Shown one piece after another: positions 47,031-55,627 of a stretch of DNA of 63,841 bases. The DNA comes from Cytophagaceae bacterium (GTDB taxonomy: Bacteria > Bacteroidota > Bacteroidia > Cytophagales > Cytophagaceae), in the NCBI GenBank assembly GCA_025454925.1, contig JALONM010000011.1, positions 1 through 63,841 on the forward strand, in the 5' to 3' direction. Position 1 is the first letter of the stretch; every line of letters begins with the position of its first letter. The notes below the pieces were generated by a model, which saw only the letters and a program-made list of their open reading frames with translations, had not been told where the DNA came from and ran no database searches. Made by a program: the position numbers and the translations under genes.

Positions 47031-47062
47031 TTTGTTAATTTTATTTTAATTAATTAGCTTTG
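47031..47062 (+). promoter_or_regulatory. Promoter of the GH18-eCIS operon
   Basis: TTTG at 47031-47034, a 20-bp spacer and TAGCTTTG at 47055-47062 match the Bacteroidota consensus in both elements and spacing. Transcription would start near 47069, giving a leader of about 55 nt to the GH18 ATG. A second TATTTTTG at 47070-47077 lacks a TTG partner. No promoter of similar quality is seen in the gaps further down the operon. Confidence 0.7.
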
Positions 47063-47124
47063 TCTAGATTATTTTTGGAAGAAAATTTTTTAACAACCAG
47101 AATTACATCGATTTAATCAGAAGA

Positions 47125-48939
47125 ATGAACGCCACTGCTCTACATACCAGAATCAGGAAAATACTGTTGATCCTTGTGCTATTACCTCTTTTCGTGATGG
47201 CACAATCGCCAGCCACTACACCTTCACCGAAAAGTGAAATTGAGAAAAGAATTGATGAGGAGAATAGAAAAAAGGCTGCAGAAAAAAAAGCCAAACTAGA
47301 CGAACAGGCTATAATCAAAAACCTCTTGGATAGTCTTGCCAGGTTGAAGAAAGCAAAAGATACCATTCCTGAAATTGTTCCAACGGATCAGGTGCGGATT
47401 TTTGATACCGCTGAATTTAAAAAACGAAATTTCGACGTAATGAATCGTCGTCCTTTTGATAATTTGGTTTCCAGAGAAGATGCCTGGGAAAAGGAATTAT
47501 TGATCAATAATGTGAATGCCTATAAAAAAGAGCATAAACGTGATTCGGTAAACAAAGTATTTGGATGGCACCCGTTCTGGATGGGCACTGCTTACAAAAG
47601 CTATAATTTCAGTTTATTGAATACAGTAGCCTACTTTTCTTATGAAATGGACCCGGCCACAGGTCGATATAAAACCATTCACGATTGGAAAACAACCAAT
47701 CTGGTAGATTCCGCTCATGCTCACGGATGTAAAGTGGTTTTAAGCGTAACCAACTTCGGACAAAAAAATAACCTACAGTTCCTTTCGTCTATAGCTGCCC
47801 AGCGAACGTTTATCAACACCCTTATAACGCTGATACGGGAGCGAAACGCCGACGGGGTAAACATCGACTTTGAAGAAATCCCAAGCTCTTGCCGAAATAA
47901 GCTTTCTAATTTTATTATTGATCTTTCTACCAGCTTGCGCTCGATCAATAAAAATTACATGATTACGATTGCGCTCCCTGCCATCGACTTCGATCGCGTG
48001 TACGAAATTTCCCAACTGAACAAGTATATCGATATGTTCGTCATCATGGGATACGAATATTACGGACAAACCAGTAAAGTAGCAGGTCCCTTGTCTCCTG
48101 TAGGCAGCGGAACAACCTGGTGGGAATTTAACTTGGAACGTTCGGTCGATGAATACCTGGTGGCTGGTGTCAGCCCTCAAAAATTATTACTGGGACTTCC
48201 TTATTATGGAGCCGAGTGGGCAACCGAAGACCTTAAATTTCCGTCATCAGTAAAAAAATTCTTGCGATATCCAATGTATCGGAATATAAAAAGAGAACAT
48301 GGTGACCTGGCTTGCTGCGAAGACGAATTCAGCATGAGTAAATATTATGTACATCGCGACGGCAACAACTTGTACCGGCAGCTATGGTACGACGACTCCA
48401 CCTCTTTAGCAAAAAAATACGATTGGGTAAAAGGTAAAAAAATCGGTGGTATAGGAATTTGGGCACTCGGGTACGACAATGGGTACACGGAGCTATGGAA
48501 ACTGATGGCTGAAAAATTTGCACTGAAAGAAGTCGTAGCCAAGGCGAAGGCAACCACAGTAGCCAAAAAAGATGAATTGAGCTGGTGGCGTAAGTTCTTC
48601 AATCGCATGACAGCAACTGCCATGCGGATTAAAAACAACCCCAATGGCTTTATCACACGTCCGACGGGCTATGTATCTCTTTTCGCCGCATTGTTTGGTC
48701 TTAGTACTGCTGGCTTCTTTGTATTGTTCCGATATGGCTACCGGTTCCGCAGAATTTACAGACTTATCCTCCAGGGAGGATTGGCCTTGCTTATTGTTTG
48801 TTTTATTGGCATATTGTTCATTATTTCTCATTATGCCGGTTATGTAGAAGTGTTGTGGTTGCTTGGAGGATTTATTGTAGCAGCCATCATTTTCTTCTTC
48901 CTCACCAGACAATTTTTAATGGAAAAAGACTTACCGTAG
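47125..48939 (+). CDS. Membrane-anchored GH18 glycosidase
   Basis: A 604-aa protein. In order it has an N-terminal signal or membrane segment (about 12-26), a charged coiled-coil stretch (about 38-80, EKRIDEENRKKAAEKKAK), a GH18 barrel (about 145-490) and three C-terminal membrane segments (about 516-536, 551-571, 577-597). The catalytic motif is DGVNIDFE (243-250) with E250 as acid, the version found in YaaH-like peptidoglycan-active GH18 enzymes as well as chitinases. The active domain is expected outside the inner membrane, near peptidoglycan. The stop TAG is followed at once by the GTG start of the first eCIS-cluster gene (TAGGTG), and the promoter lies upstream of this gene, so it appears to head the eCIS operon. 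Wall remodelling for assembly or release of particles is an inference. Confidence 0.85.
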   Translation: MNATALHTRIRKILLILVLLPLFVMAQSPATTPSPKSEIEKRIDEENRKKAAEKKAKLDEQAIIKNLLDSLARLKKAKDTIPEIVPTDQVRIFDTAEFKKRNFDVMNRRPFDNLVSREDAWEKELLINNVNAYKKEHKRDSVNKVFGWHPFWMGTAYKSYNFSLLNTVAYFSYEMDPATGRYKTIHDWKTTNLVDSAHAHGCKVVLSVTNFGQKNNLQFLSSIAAQRTFINTLITLIRERNADGVNIDFEEIPSSCRNKLSNFIIDLSTSLRSINKNYMITIALPAIDFDRVYEISQLNKYIDMFVIMGYEYYGQTSKVAGPLSPVGSGTTWWEFNLERSVDEYLVAGVSPQKLLLGLPYYGAEWATEDLKFPSSVKKFLRYPMYRNIKREHGDLACCEDEFSMSKYYVHRDGNNLYRQLWYDDSTSLAKKYDWVKGKKIGGIGIWALGYDNGYTELWKLMAEKFALKEVVAKAKATTVAKKDELSWWRKFFNRMTATAMRIKNNPNGFITRPTGYVSLFAALFGLSTAGFFVLFRYGYRFRRIYRLILQGGLALLIVCFIGILFIISHYAGYVEVLWLLGGFIVAAIIFFFLTRQFLMEKDLP

Positions 48940-49968
48940 GTGTTACAATTTAGTTTTCAATATAATCCGCTATTTACCTGTACCTTTCAGCATCTTTTTT
49001 TTGCTGATAAAGGTTCGGCCTTATTCAAGATGGTACCCACTGCTGAAACAGAGTTACTATTGAGAAGATTGGGATTGGTATTTAAAGGACATGCAGGTGT
49101 ATGGAACTGCCTATACAATCCCGAAGCGCAGGAAGGTCTGCTCGCTGAACTAGAGCGTGAAAAAGATCTGGTATTCCGTTTTTGGGTGGAAGAGCAAACA
49201 GGTGCATTCATCAACATTACAGACATGCCAGTGCAATCGGTAGGCAGTATGTATTACTTCAGTAATGTTAACCGCCAAGCCGAAGGTGATTTTGAATTGT
49301 GGCACAGCAATACTATCGCACAAGCCGAACAGTTGCATCCTTTCTGGCATCAGATACAATGGTCAGAAAAATGGTTAGGGAAAAAAGTGAGCCTTAAAAA
49401 AGGCCAGAAGATACTGCAAACCGTACAACTGGAATCACTGACCATGCCGCTCAATCTTCCCACGGGTTTGTACTCAGTTGGAAACGACGAATTGGGTTGG
49501 AATACCTTTTTGCATAGCAAAGAGGTGGGTGCTAAAAAGCCATTGGCATTGGTGGAAGTATCATTGGTGAATGGTGCTTATGATGAAGTTTACACAAGCC
49601 TAGTAGAAAGGCATTTCAAAGCTTCACGTGGGCTGGTGCGCTTCGGAAGCAGAGCCACCGACTGGAGATATTATATCGTTCAAAAATATAATGTAGCTTC
49701 TGATCGTTACCGCATACATACCAACGATACTAAGTTGGAATTTAGTGGGCCGGAAGAAGTTAAACTAAGCAGTGGAGAGCGCGCTTTACTTTTCAAAAGC
49801 AATGTCTCCATTCCCTTGAGTCAGAAAATTACGCATAATTTTCAGCTCAGGAATAAAGATGGCAAAATACTGGTACAACGTTTGCCCGTAGCAGCGGCAG
49901 ATCAGATCATTCCGGAAAGCCACAATGGAATAAGTAAAATTTTTTCTGATATAAAAATTTATGTTTAA
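48940..49968 (+). CDS. eCIS-associated protein of unknown function, upstream of sheath
   Basis: A 342-aa protein with no signal peptide. The start is GTG, directly abutting the GH18 stop; a later ATG (49030) would remove 30 residues (LQFSFQYNPLFTCTFQHLFF ...) that look like a real beta-strand start. The protein is beta-rich, with no motif I can assign to sheath, tube, terminator (DUF4255) or ATPase. It ends 16 bp before the sheath start and must be co-expressed with it. Candidates are a cap or membrane-anchor protein, a sheath chaperone or a regulator; the position alone does not decide. Confidence 0.75.
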   Translation: MLQFSFQYNPLFTCTFQHLFFADKGSALFKMVPTAETELLLRRLGLVFKGHAGVWNCLYNPEAQEGLLAELEREKDLVFRFWVEEQTGAFINITDMPVQSVGSMYYFSNVNRQAEGDFELWHSNTIAQAEQLHPFWHQIQWSEKWLGKKVSLKKGQKILQTVQLESLTMPLNLPTGLYSVGNDELGWNTFLHSKEVGAKKPLALVEVSLVNGAYDEVYTSLVERHFKASRGLVRFGSRATDWRYYIVQKYNVASDRYRIHTNDTKLEFSGPEEVKLSSGERALLFKSNVSIPLSQKITHNFQLRNKDGKILVQRLPVAAADQIIPESHNGISKIFSDIKIYV

Positions 49969-49984
49969 TCTATAATTTACCTTT

Positions 49985-51505
49985 ATGGCACAAACCTTAG
50001 CGACACCTGGTGTTTACATCGAAGAGAAAAACGCCTTTCCAAACTCGGTAGCGGCCATTCCTACAGCGGTTCCCGCTTTTATCGGTTATACCGAAAAGGC
50101 AAGCCGTGATGGACAGAATCTGCTCAACCGTGCGGTGCGTATCACTTCTCTAGCGGAGTTCCACAACTTCTTTGGAGCCGGTGTAACCACCAAGTTCAAC
50201 ATTCAGGACAGTTCAGCCAACGAAGCTGATTTCTTCGTTGACGGAGCTTCCTACAAACTGGTTCAGGAATCTGAATCGCGTTTCTTCTTTTACGATGCAG
50301 TGCGTTTGTTCTTCGCCAACGGCGGAAGCACTTGCTACATCGTATCTGTAGGAACTTACATGAATGCCGGAGACGGATTTGGCGAACCTACTGCCAATAC
50401 TGTTTCTAAAAAAGCATTAGAAGGTGGTATTACTACCTTGATCGGTGAAGATGAGCCTACCATGCTGGTAATTCCAGAAGCGGTAGTATTGGAAGAAGCC
50501 GATTGTTATGCACTTCAACAAGCCATGTTGATGCATTGCGGTTTCAAAATGAAAAACCGTTTTGCGATTCTTGATGTGTACAACGGTTTCAAATCAAGAA
50601 CCTACGACAAACAAGACGTAATCACACGTTTCCGTGAAGGTGTAGGAAGCAACTTCCTGGCTTACGGCGCTGCTTATTATCCATATTTGAACACATCTAT
50701 CGTTCAGAACGAAGAGGTAAGTTTGAAAAATATTGGTAATGCAGATGTTCTTCAGAACATTTTGGAAAAAGAAGCAGGTGTTCTTCATGCTGACTCTAAA
50801 AAAGCAGAAGAGTTCCGTAACGAGGTTCGTAAAATTTCATCCGGAAATTCTGACTCCGTAACACAAACCCTTCGTGTTATCAGCCCTACTTTCAAATCAA
50901 TTTTAGGTCGTATCCGTGGTTTGCTGAACATCCTTCCTCCGTCTGCTGGTATGGCCGGTATTTATACTGCCGTAGATAATGCACGTGGCGTATGGAAAGC
51001 TCCTGCTAACACTTCGGTTGCTTCCGCTATCGGACCAGTGGTGAAACTTACCAACGAAGATCAGGAAGATTTAAACCTTACTGTTACTGGTAAGTCTGTA
51101 AACGCGATCCGTTCATTCGTTGGCGAAGGTACTAAAGTATGGGGTGCCCGTACCCTGGATGGTAACAGTCAAGACTGGCGTTATATCAACGTTCGCCGTA
51201 CCTTGATTTTCGTTGAGCAGTCTATTAAGTTCGCTGCTAAGGCGTATGTGTACGAGCCTAACGATGCCAACACCTGGGTATTGATCAGAAGCATGATCTC
51301 CTCTTTCTTAAATGACCTTTGGAAAGCCGGTGGATTGGTTGGAAATACGCCTGAACAAGCATATTCCGTAGAGGTAGGTCTTGGTTCAACCATGACTCCT
51401 AACGATATTCTTGACGGTGTGATGAGAATCAATGTGAAAGTTGCCATCTCTCGTCCTGCTGAATTTATCGTAATTACATTCCAGCAAAAAATGCAGGAAG
51501 CATAA
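49985..51505 (+). CDS. eCIS contractile sheath protein
   Basis: A 506-aa phage-tail-sheath-family protein (Afp2/3/4-like). The N-terminal LATPGVYIEEKNAFPNSVAA and VPAFIGYTEKA are the usual sheath start. The C-terminal core includes WGARTLDG, RYINVRRTLIFVEQSIKF and VAISRPAEFIVITFQQKM, which builds the contractile lattice. There is one sheath gene, in contrast to three in Afp/PVC. Arginine codons are nearly all CGT and glycine mostly GGT, a bias typical of very highly expressed genes and stronger than in the baseplate genes downstream. It is followed 51 bp later by the tube gene. Confidence 0.95.
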   Translation: MAQTLATPGVYIEEKNAFPNSVAAIPTAVPAFIGYTEKASRDGQNLLNRAVRITSLAEFHNFFGAGVTTKFNIQDSSANEADFFVDGASYKLVQESESRFFFYDAVRLFFANGGSTCYIVSVGTYMNAGDGFGEPTANTVSKKALEGGITTLIGEDEPTMLVIPEAVVLEEADCYALQQAMLMHCGFKMKNRFAILDVYNGFKSRTYDKQDVITRFREGVGSNFLAYGAAYYPYLNTSIVQNEEVSLKNIGNADVLQNILEKEAGVLHADSKKAEEFRNEVRKISSGNSDSVTQTLRVISPTFKSILGRIRGLLNILPPSAGMAGIYTAVDNARGVWKAPANTSVASAIGPVVKLTNEDQEDLNLTVTGKSVNAIRSFVGEGTKVWGARTLDGNSQDWRYINVRRTLIFVEQSIKFAAKAYVYEPNDANTWVLIRSMISSFLNDLWKAGGLVGNTPEQAYSVEVGLGSTMTPNDILDGVMRINVKVAISRPAEFIVITFQQKMQEA

Positions 51506-51556
51506 TTAGTATATAAATCAATGTTTGAATTAAAAACCTTTTAATAAGATACAACT

Positions 51557-51994
51557 ATGGCAGAAGCAATGTGGCCAATACCTCGGTTTTATTTCCGTGT
51601 TGAATGGGCAGGAAATGAAATCGGTTTTCAGGAAGTAACAGGTCTTACTATGGAAACTCAATTTATTGAGTACCGTGCTGGTAATGACCCTACTTTTCTA
51701 ACGCAGAAAATTCCAGGCTTGAAGAAGAATGGAACCATCACCTTGAAAAAAGGTCTGTACCATGGCGACAACGCCTTCTGGGAGTGGTGGAGCGATGTAC
51801 AAGCGAATCCAGATCGTCGTGAAACGATCACCATTACTTTGTTGGATGAAGAATCGAGTCCAGTGTTTGTTTGGAACGTAGTGAATGCATTCCCAATCAA
51901 AGTATCTGCTCCAGATCTTAAGTCGGATGCAAACGAGGTGGCTATCGAAACCATTGAATTGGCGCACGAAGGCATCACCCAGGAAGCTCAATAA
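51557..51994 (+). CDS. eCIS inner tube protein
   Basis: A 145-aa tube protein of the Afp1/Afp5, Hcp/T4 gp19-like family. FYFRVEWAGNEIGFQEVTGL at the start and PGLKKNGTITLKKGLYHGD are typical, as are WNVVNAFPIKVSAPDLKSD and IETIELAHEG at the end. It stacks as hexamers inside the sheath and would hold cargo. It is the last gene before the hairpin terminator at 52004, so it should be made in large excess over the baseplate proteins. Confidence 0.95.
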   Translation: MAEAMWPIPRFYFRVEWAGNEIGFQEVTGLTMETQFIEYRAGNDPTFLTQKIPGLKKNGTITLKKGLYHGDNAFWEWWSDVQANPDRRETITITLLDEESSPVFVWNVVNAFPIKVSAPDLKSDANEVAIETIELAHEGITQEAQ

Positions 51995-52003
51995 TTCTGT
52001 ACT

Positions 52004-52053
52004 AATGTCTCCGGAAACCCACGGTTGGGTGCCGGAGACATTTTAATTTTTTC
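52004..52053 (+). terminator. Internal operon terminator after the tube gene
   Basis: aatgtctccgg (52004-52014) pairs with ccggagacatt (52032-52042), and accca/tgggt pair inside, followed by ttttaattttttc. It starts 10 bp after the tube stop and ends just before the tube-paralogue start at 52059. A strong stem and T-tract inside a co-directional operon mean partial readthrough must feed the baseplate genes. Confidence 0.85.
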
Positions 52054-52058
52054 AAGCT

Positions 52059-52649
52059 ATGTTCGGAGTAAAATTACCAGGAATTGGAGGATTAACCGGA
52101 GGAAATGGTCCGTACCAGCCCCCCGTTGCCTTTCACTTTGATGTGCGACTTGTTGATGCAGCAGAAGCCGTTGATGCGGTCCTTGGAAAATTTGGTCTAA
52201 CGGCTGCTGTAGACGGTAAGTTTACAGAAGTAAGTGGATTGTCCGTTACCAGTGCCCCATTTGAAATAAAAGAAGGCGGGGTAAACAACATGGTACATGT
52301 GCGTCCGAATACTGCTAAATACAGTCCGCTTATTTTAAAAAGAGGATTGGTAACCATCAGCTCTGCGTTGGGCCTCTGGTGCAACGAAGTGATGTTTGGA
52401 AAACCTACCTATCCGATTCTCAGAAAGAATATTCTGATTACACTTCTCAACAATCATAACAAGCCTGTCATTGCCTGGTCGGTGATTGGGGCCTTCCCTA
52501 CCAAATGGGAAGTATCTGCCTTGAACTCCTCCGACAACAATGTAGTGTTTGAATCCATAGAACTTGCTTACGACCGTTTCGAACAGTTTGCAGGTTTATC
52601 CAATCCAATTTCTGCAGGAGCAGGAATCGCTGCTAAACTTAAATTCTAA
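52059..52649 (+). CDS. Second eCIS tube-like protein (tube initiator/adaptor)
   Basis: A 196-aa paralogue of the tube protein, longer at the N-terminus and with an insertion around DAAEAVDAVLGKFGLTAAVDG. Shared elements are FTEVSGLSVTSAPFEIKEGG, SPLILKRGLV and AWSVIGAFPTKWEVSALNSSDNNVVFESIELAYD. In other eCIS the longer paralogue links tube to the spike/hub rather than forming the main tube. Its place after the terminator, with baseplate genes, fits a low-copy role. A Gly-rich start (GIGGLTGGNG) is probably flexible. Confidence 0.9.
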   Translation: MFGVKLPGIGGLTGGNGPYQPPVAFHFDVRLVDAAEAVDAVLGKFGLTAAVDGKFTEVSGLSVTSAPFEIKEGGVNNMVHVRPNTAKYSPLILKRGLVTISSALGLWCNEVMFGKPTYPILRKNILITLLNNHNKPVIAWSVIGAFPTKWEVSALNSSDNNVVFESIELAYDRFEQFAGLSNPISAGAGIAAKLKF

Positions 52650-52658
52650 TTCTAAGCT

Positions 52659-52814
52659 ATGGCAGTTATAATTAAAGAAATGACCATCAAAGTAGTTGTA
52701 GACAAAACCAATACAACGAATACCGATATAAACCCGGAATTAATTAAACGGGATGTGCTGAATCAGTGCAAGAGATACATAAACGAACGCTTACGAAAAC
52801 AAGATAGAAGGTAG
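52659..52814 (+). CDS. DUF5908-like 51-aa protein
   Basis: A small gene, 9 bp after the tube paralogue and 1 bp before the next gene. The product begins MAVIIKEMTIKVVVDK and ends with a basic tail (NERLRKQDRR). The start pattern matches DUF5908 proteins, found almost only in Bacteroidota eCIS loci. Function unknown; it may be a baseplate clamp or assembly factor. The tight packing on both sides supports it as a real gene. Confidence 0.8.
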   Translation: MAVIIKEMTIKVVVDKTNTTNTDINPELIKRDVLNQCKRYINERLRKQDRR

Positions 52815-52815
52815 T

Positions 52816-53544
52816 ATGTTCGATAAAATTAATAAGGCCGTGGATAAATTGAAAAGCGACATCAACGCTTCCATGGGCGGTGGGGATGCTACCCAGAAAA
52901 TTTCAATCACTTCGATTACAGATTCTAAGCTAGTTGTTACAGCTCAATTTAATCCCGAGACAATTACGATTAGTTCAACCTTAAACGATGCCACATCAGG
53001 CTCAAACGGCTCATCCGCTGCCGCGGTTAGCGTTAAAAGGAAAGATAATTCACTTTCAGCACTTAATTTTGGGTATGAGACATTAAAATTCGATTTATTG
53101 TTTGACCATACAGTGTATGATCCAAATCAAACCGTAAAATTAGGCGATAGTATTAATGCTCTTTACAATTTATGTTATGGAAACGACAATTCTCAACCAC
53201 ATAAAGTTGTAGTTGCGGCAGGTACCTTTCTTGAATTTAAAGGGATTATCACATCATTTGAAGTGTCTCATTTGTTGTTTGATAGTACGTTTGAACCCAT
53301 TCGAACTAAAATCACTATTGGATTTAAAGGATTTAATAATAAAGAATACTCAAATAAAGTTGATCCTTCCAAAAGTTCTGAAAACACCTTAAATGAAGGG
53401 GATGCTAAAAGCTTAGCCACTTATGTTGCCGGCAAAATGGGGTCTCCAGCCGCCTTGATACCGGTAGCCAAAGCGAATAAACTTCCTAATTTGATGAAGG
53501 GGAAAAGTGGTACCAAATTAAAAACACCTGGTAAAAAATCATAG
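52816..53544 (+). CDS. eCIS hub/tube-adaptor protein (CIS tube protein, Afp7-like)
   Basis: A 242-aa protein of the family linking the tube to the spike (equivalent to Afp7, T4 gp53/gp54-like adaptors). VTAQFNPETITISSTLN at the start, LNFGYETLKFDLLFDHTVY and FEVSHLLFDSTFEPIRTKIT are typical. Afp7 and many homologues carry a C-terminal LysM domain. None is recognisable here; the tail is Lys/Gly-rich (LPNLMKGKSGTKLKTPGKKS). It lies 1 bp after the DUF5908 gene and 2 bp before the spike gene. Confidence 0.86.
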   Translation: MFDKINKAVDKLKSDINASMGGGDATQKISITSITDSKLVVTAQFNPETITISSTLNDATSGSNGSSAAAVSVKRKDNSLSALNFGYETLKFDLLFDHTVYDPNQTVKLGDSINALYNLCYGNDNSQPHKVVVAAGTFLEFKGIITSFEVSHLLFDSTFEPIRTKITIGFKGFNNKEYSNKVDPSKSSENTLNEGDAKSLATYVAGKMGSPAALIPVAKANKLPNLMKGKSGTKLKTPGKKS

Positions 53545-53546
53545 TC

Positions 53547-55328
53547 ATGCCCGAATTAAAGCACGAAGGTTTTAAATTAAAAGTAGAGGTAAAAGTAGAT
53601 GGAACTGCGCTGCAGGATTCGATCGAAATTATTTCTATTTCAACTGCTATACTGGCCAATAAAATTCCTAGTGCTTCGATTGTATTCAGTTTTGGAGGTC
53701 TTAATGAAGAAGATTATTCTTTCGAAGCTAAGAAATTTGCTCCAGGCAAAAAAGTGGAAATAAAAGTAGGCTATGATTCTAAAACAGAAAAGATTTTTAC
53801 CGGAATTATAACCAAAGTTGCCCATAAATTTTCCTCTCAATTCCAACTCGTTCTTCACTTGCGCGGTGAATGCATCAAGCTTTCTACCCAACGCAAATAC
53901 GGTGTTTTTCAAAAGAAAAAAGATAGCGATATCATCAGCGAAATTATTCAAAAAGCCGGCCTGACCGTTTCTTGTGATGCCACCTCTGTCATGCACGAAG
54001 AAATGGTGCAATATGGATGCAGCGATTGGGACTTCATTCTTATGCGTGCCGAAAACTGTGGCATGCTGCTAATAGAGCAGGATGGAAAAATAAAAGTAGC
54101 TAAGCCTAATTTTTCGGAAGGTGCTGCTCTTACACTTGCAGGCTTTAATGGTGTGTATTCCATGGATCTGGAAGTAGACTCCACCTTTCAATTTAAAAAT
54201 GTAGAAACACTATCCTGGATACCCAAGGATCAAAAATCACTTAGCTCCAAGGTTTCTTCCTCGGAAGAAATGAAAATGGAAGCTACATTCAGTAATTCTA
54301 ATCTTTCCAGCGTTTTAAACACCAAGCCTTATGCTGTTTATACTCCATTAAACATAGCCAAAGACGGACTGGACAATATTTCCAAAGGAAAGCTCATGCG
54401 CGTGGCCTTGGATAAGGTGAAGGGCGAGATTGAAATCATCGGTACCTCTGCCATTTCATGCGGAGATATTCTGGAAATAAAAAACATGCAGGATTTCTCC
54501 GGGAAGGTATACGTTACCGGAGTGACGCACCTGGTGGAAGATGCAGAATGGAAAACCATACTGACCATCGGAATGCCCTTTGGATCTTATGCAGAAGAAA
54601 CGCCCATGATTTCCGTGCCAGCGGCAGCCGGCACTTTGGCTCCTATCAAAGGGCTTGCCTCCGGTGTCGTAAAGAAAATTCACGAAGACAAAGACGGCCA
54701 ATACCGCGTGGAAGTAGCCTTGCCTATGCTTGGCTCTACCCTGGAGAACTTGCATGTACACGCGAGATTATCCAACTTATATGCTTCCAATGGTTTCGGT
54801 TCTTTTTTCTATCCGGAAATTGGGGATGAAGTAATATTAGGTTTTTTGCATGAAGATCCCTCCCAGCCTGTAATTCTGGGTATGTTGTATTCTTCTAAAA
54901 ACAAACCATTTTTTACTCCGGACGACAAAAATCAATTTAAGGGGATTGTTACCAAAAGTAAAATCACCATTAAAATTGACGATGAAGATAAAATTCTGAC
55001 GATTGAAACCCCTGCTAAAAACAGCGTGGTGTTGGACGATAAAGAAGGTCAGATTGTTATCACGGATAAAAACAAAAATACTATTACGATGAGCAAAGAT
55101 GGCATCACCATCTCTTCTGAAAAAGACATCATCATGAAAGCCAAAGGCAATATTCAGATGGAAGCTAAATCGAATATAGAAATGAAAGCAACGGCCGACC
55201 TCAAAGGGGAAGGCATGAATGTAAACCTGGAAGGGAAAACCGGTTTGGTAGCCAAAGGATCGGCTTCCGCAGAACTATCCGCTTCCGGGCAAACAACAGT
55301 AAAAGGTGCCATTGTAATGATCAACTAA
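53547..55328 (+). CDS. eCIS VgrG-like spike protein
   Basis: A 593-aa gp27/gp5-type spike (Afp8-like). The N-terminal half is the gp27-like hub (IISISTAILANKIPSASIVF ... GYDSKTEKIFTGIITK). A gp5 OB-fold follows (ASGVVKKIHEDKDGQYRVEV, FGSFFYPEIGDEVILGFLHEDPSQPVILGMLY), then a C-terminal triple-stranded beta-helix of short repeats (about 470-593) rich in KITIKIDDEDKILTIET-type strands. It would form the trimer capped by the PAAR protein encoded 2 bp downstream. No enzymatic extension is fused to its end. Confidence 0.94.
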   Translation: MPELKHEGFKLKVEVKVDGTALQDSIEIISISTAILANKIPSASIVFSFGGLNEEDYSFEAKKFAPGKKVEIKVGYDSKTEKIFTGIITKVAHKFSSQFQLVLHLRGECIKLSTQRKYGVFQKKKDSDIISEIIQKAGLTVSCDATSVMHEEMVQYGCSDWDFILMRAENCGMLLIEQDGKIKVAKPNFSEGAALTLAGFNGVYSMDLEVDSTFQFKNVETLSWIPKDQKSLSSKVSSSEEMKMEATFSNSNLSSVLNTKPYAVYTPLNIAKDGLDNISKGKLMRVALDKVKGEIEIIGTSAISCGDILEIKNMQDFSGKVYVTGVTHLVEDAEWKTILTIGMPFGSYAEETPMISVPAAAGTLAPIKGLASGVVKKIHEDKDGQYRVEVALPMLGSTLENLHVHARLSNLYASNGFGSFFYPEIGDEVILGFLHEDPSQPVILGMLYSSKNKPFFTPDDKNQFKGIVTKSKITIKIDDEDKILTIETPAKNSVVLDDKEGQIVITDKNKNTITMSKDGITISSEKDIIMKAKGNIQMEAKSNIEMKATADLKGEGMNVNLEGKTGLVAKGSASAELSASGQTTVKGAIVMIN

Positions 55329-55330
55329 CT

Positions 55331-55624
55331 ATGCCTCCTGCTGCCACACTTACAAGTATGCATGTTTGCCCCATGGTAAATCCGGGGCCAGTACCACATG
55401 TGGGCGGTCCGGTAACCGGGCCTGGTTGTCCTACGGTACTTATTGGAGGACTACCCGCTGCGATTATGGGCGATATGTGCGTTTGCACGGGCCCTCCCGA
55501 CTCGATCGTGAAGGGATCGGCCACAGTAATGATCGGTGGTAAACCCGCTGCACGCGTGGGAGACACCACCGCACACGGCGGATCTATTGTAATGGGAGTT
55601 ATGACGGTTATGATTGGAGGTTAA
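55331..55624 (+). CDS. PAAR-domain spike tip protein
   Basis: A 97-aa PAAR protein that sharpens the VgrG-like spike. It has two cysteine/histidine positions for metal (VCPMVNPGPVPHVGG, GDMCVCTG) and repeated GG-turn strands (TVLIGGLPAAIMGD, TVMIGGKPAARVGD, TVMIGG). It carries no N- or C-terminal effector extension, so it is a structural tip only. It is 2 bp after the spike gene and 3 bp before the gp25 gene. Confidence 0.94.
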   Translation: MPPAATLTSMHVCPMVNPGPVPHVGGPVTGPGCPTVLIGGLPAAIMGDMCVCTGPPDSIVKGSATVMIGGKPAARVGDTTAHGGSIVMGVMTVMIGG

Positions 55625-55627
55625 TCT

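Noticed and set aside
53547..55328. Toxin extension on the spike protein
   Set aside because: The C-terminus is a regular beta-helix to the last residue and shows no added catalytic domain.
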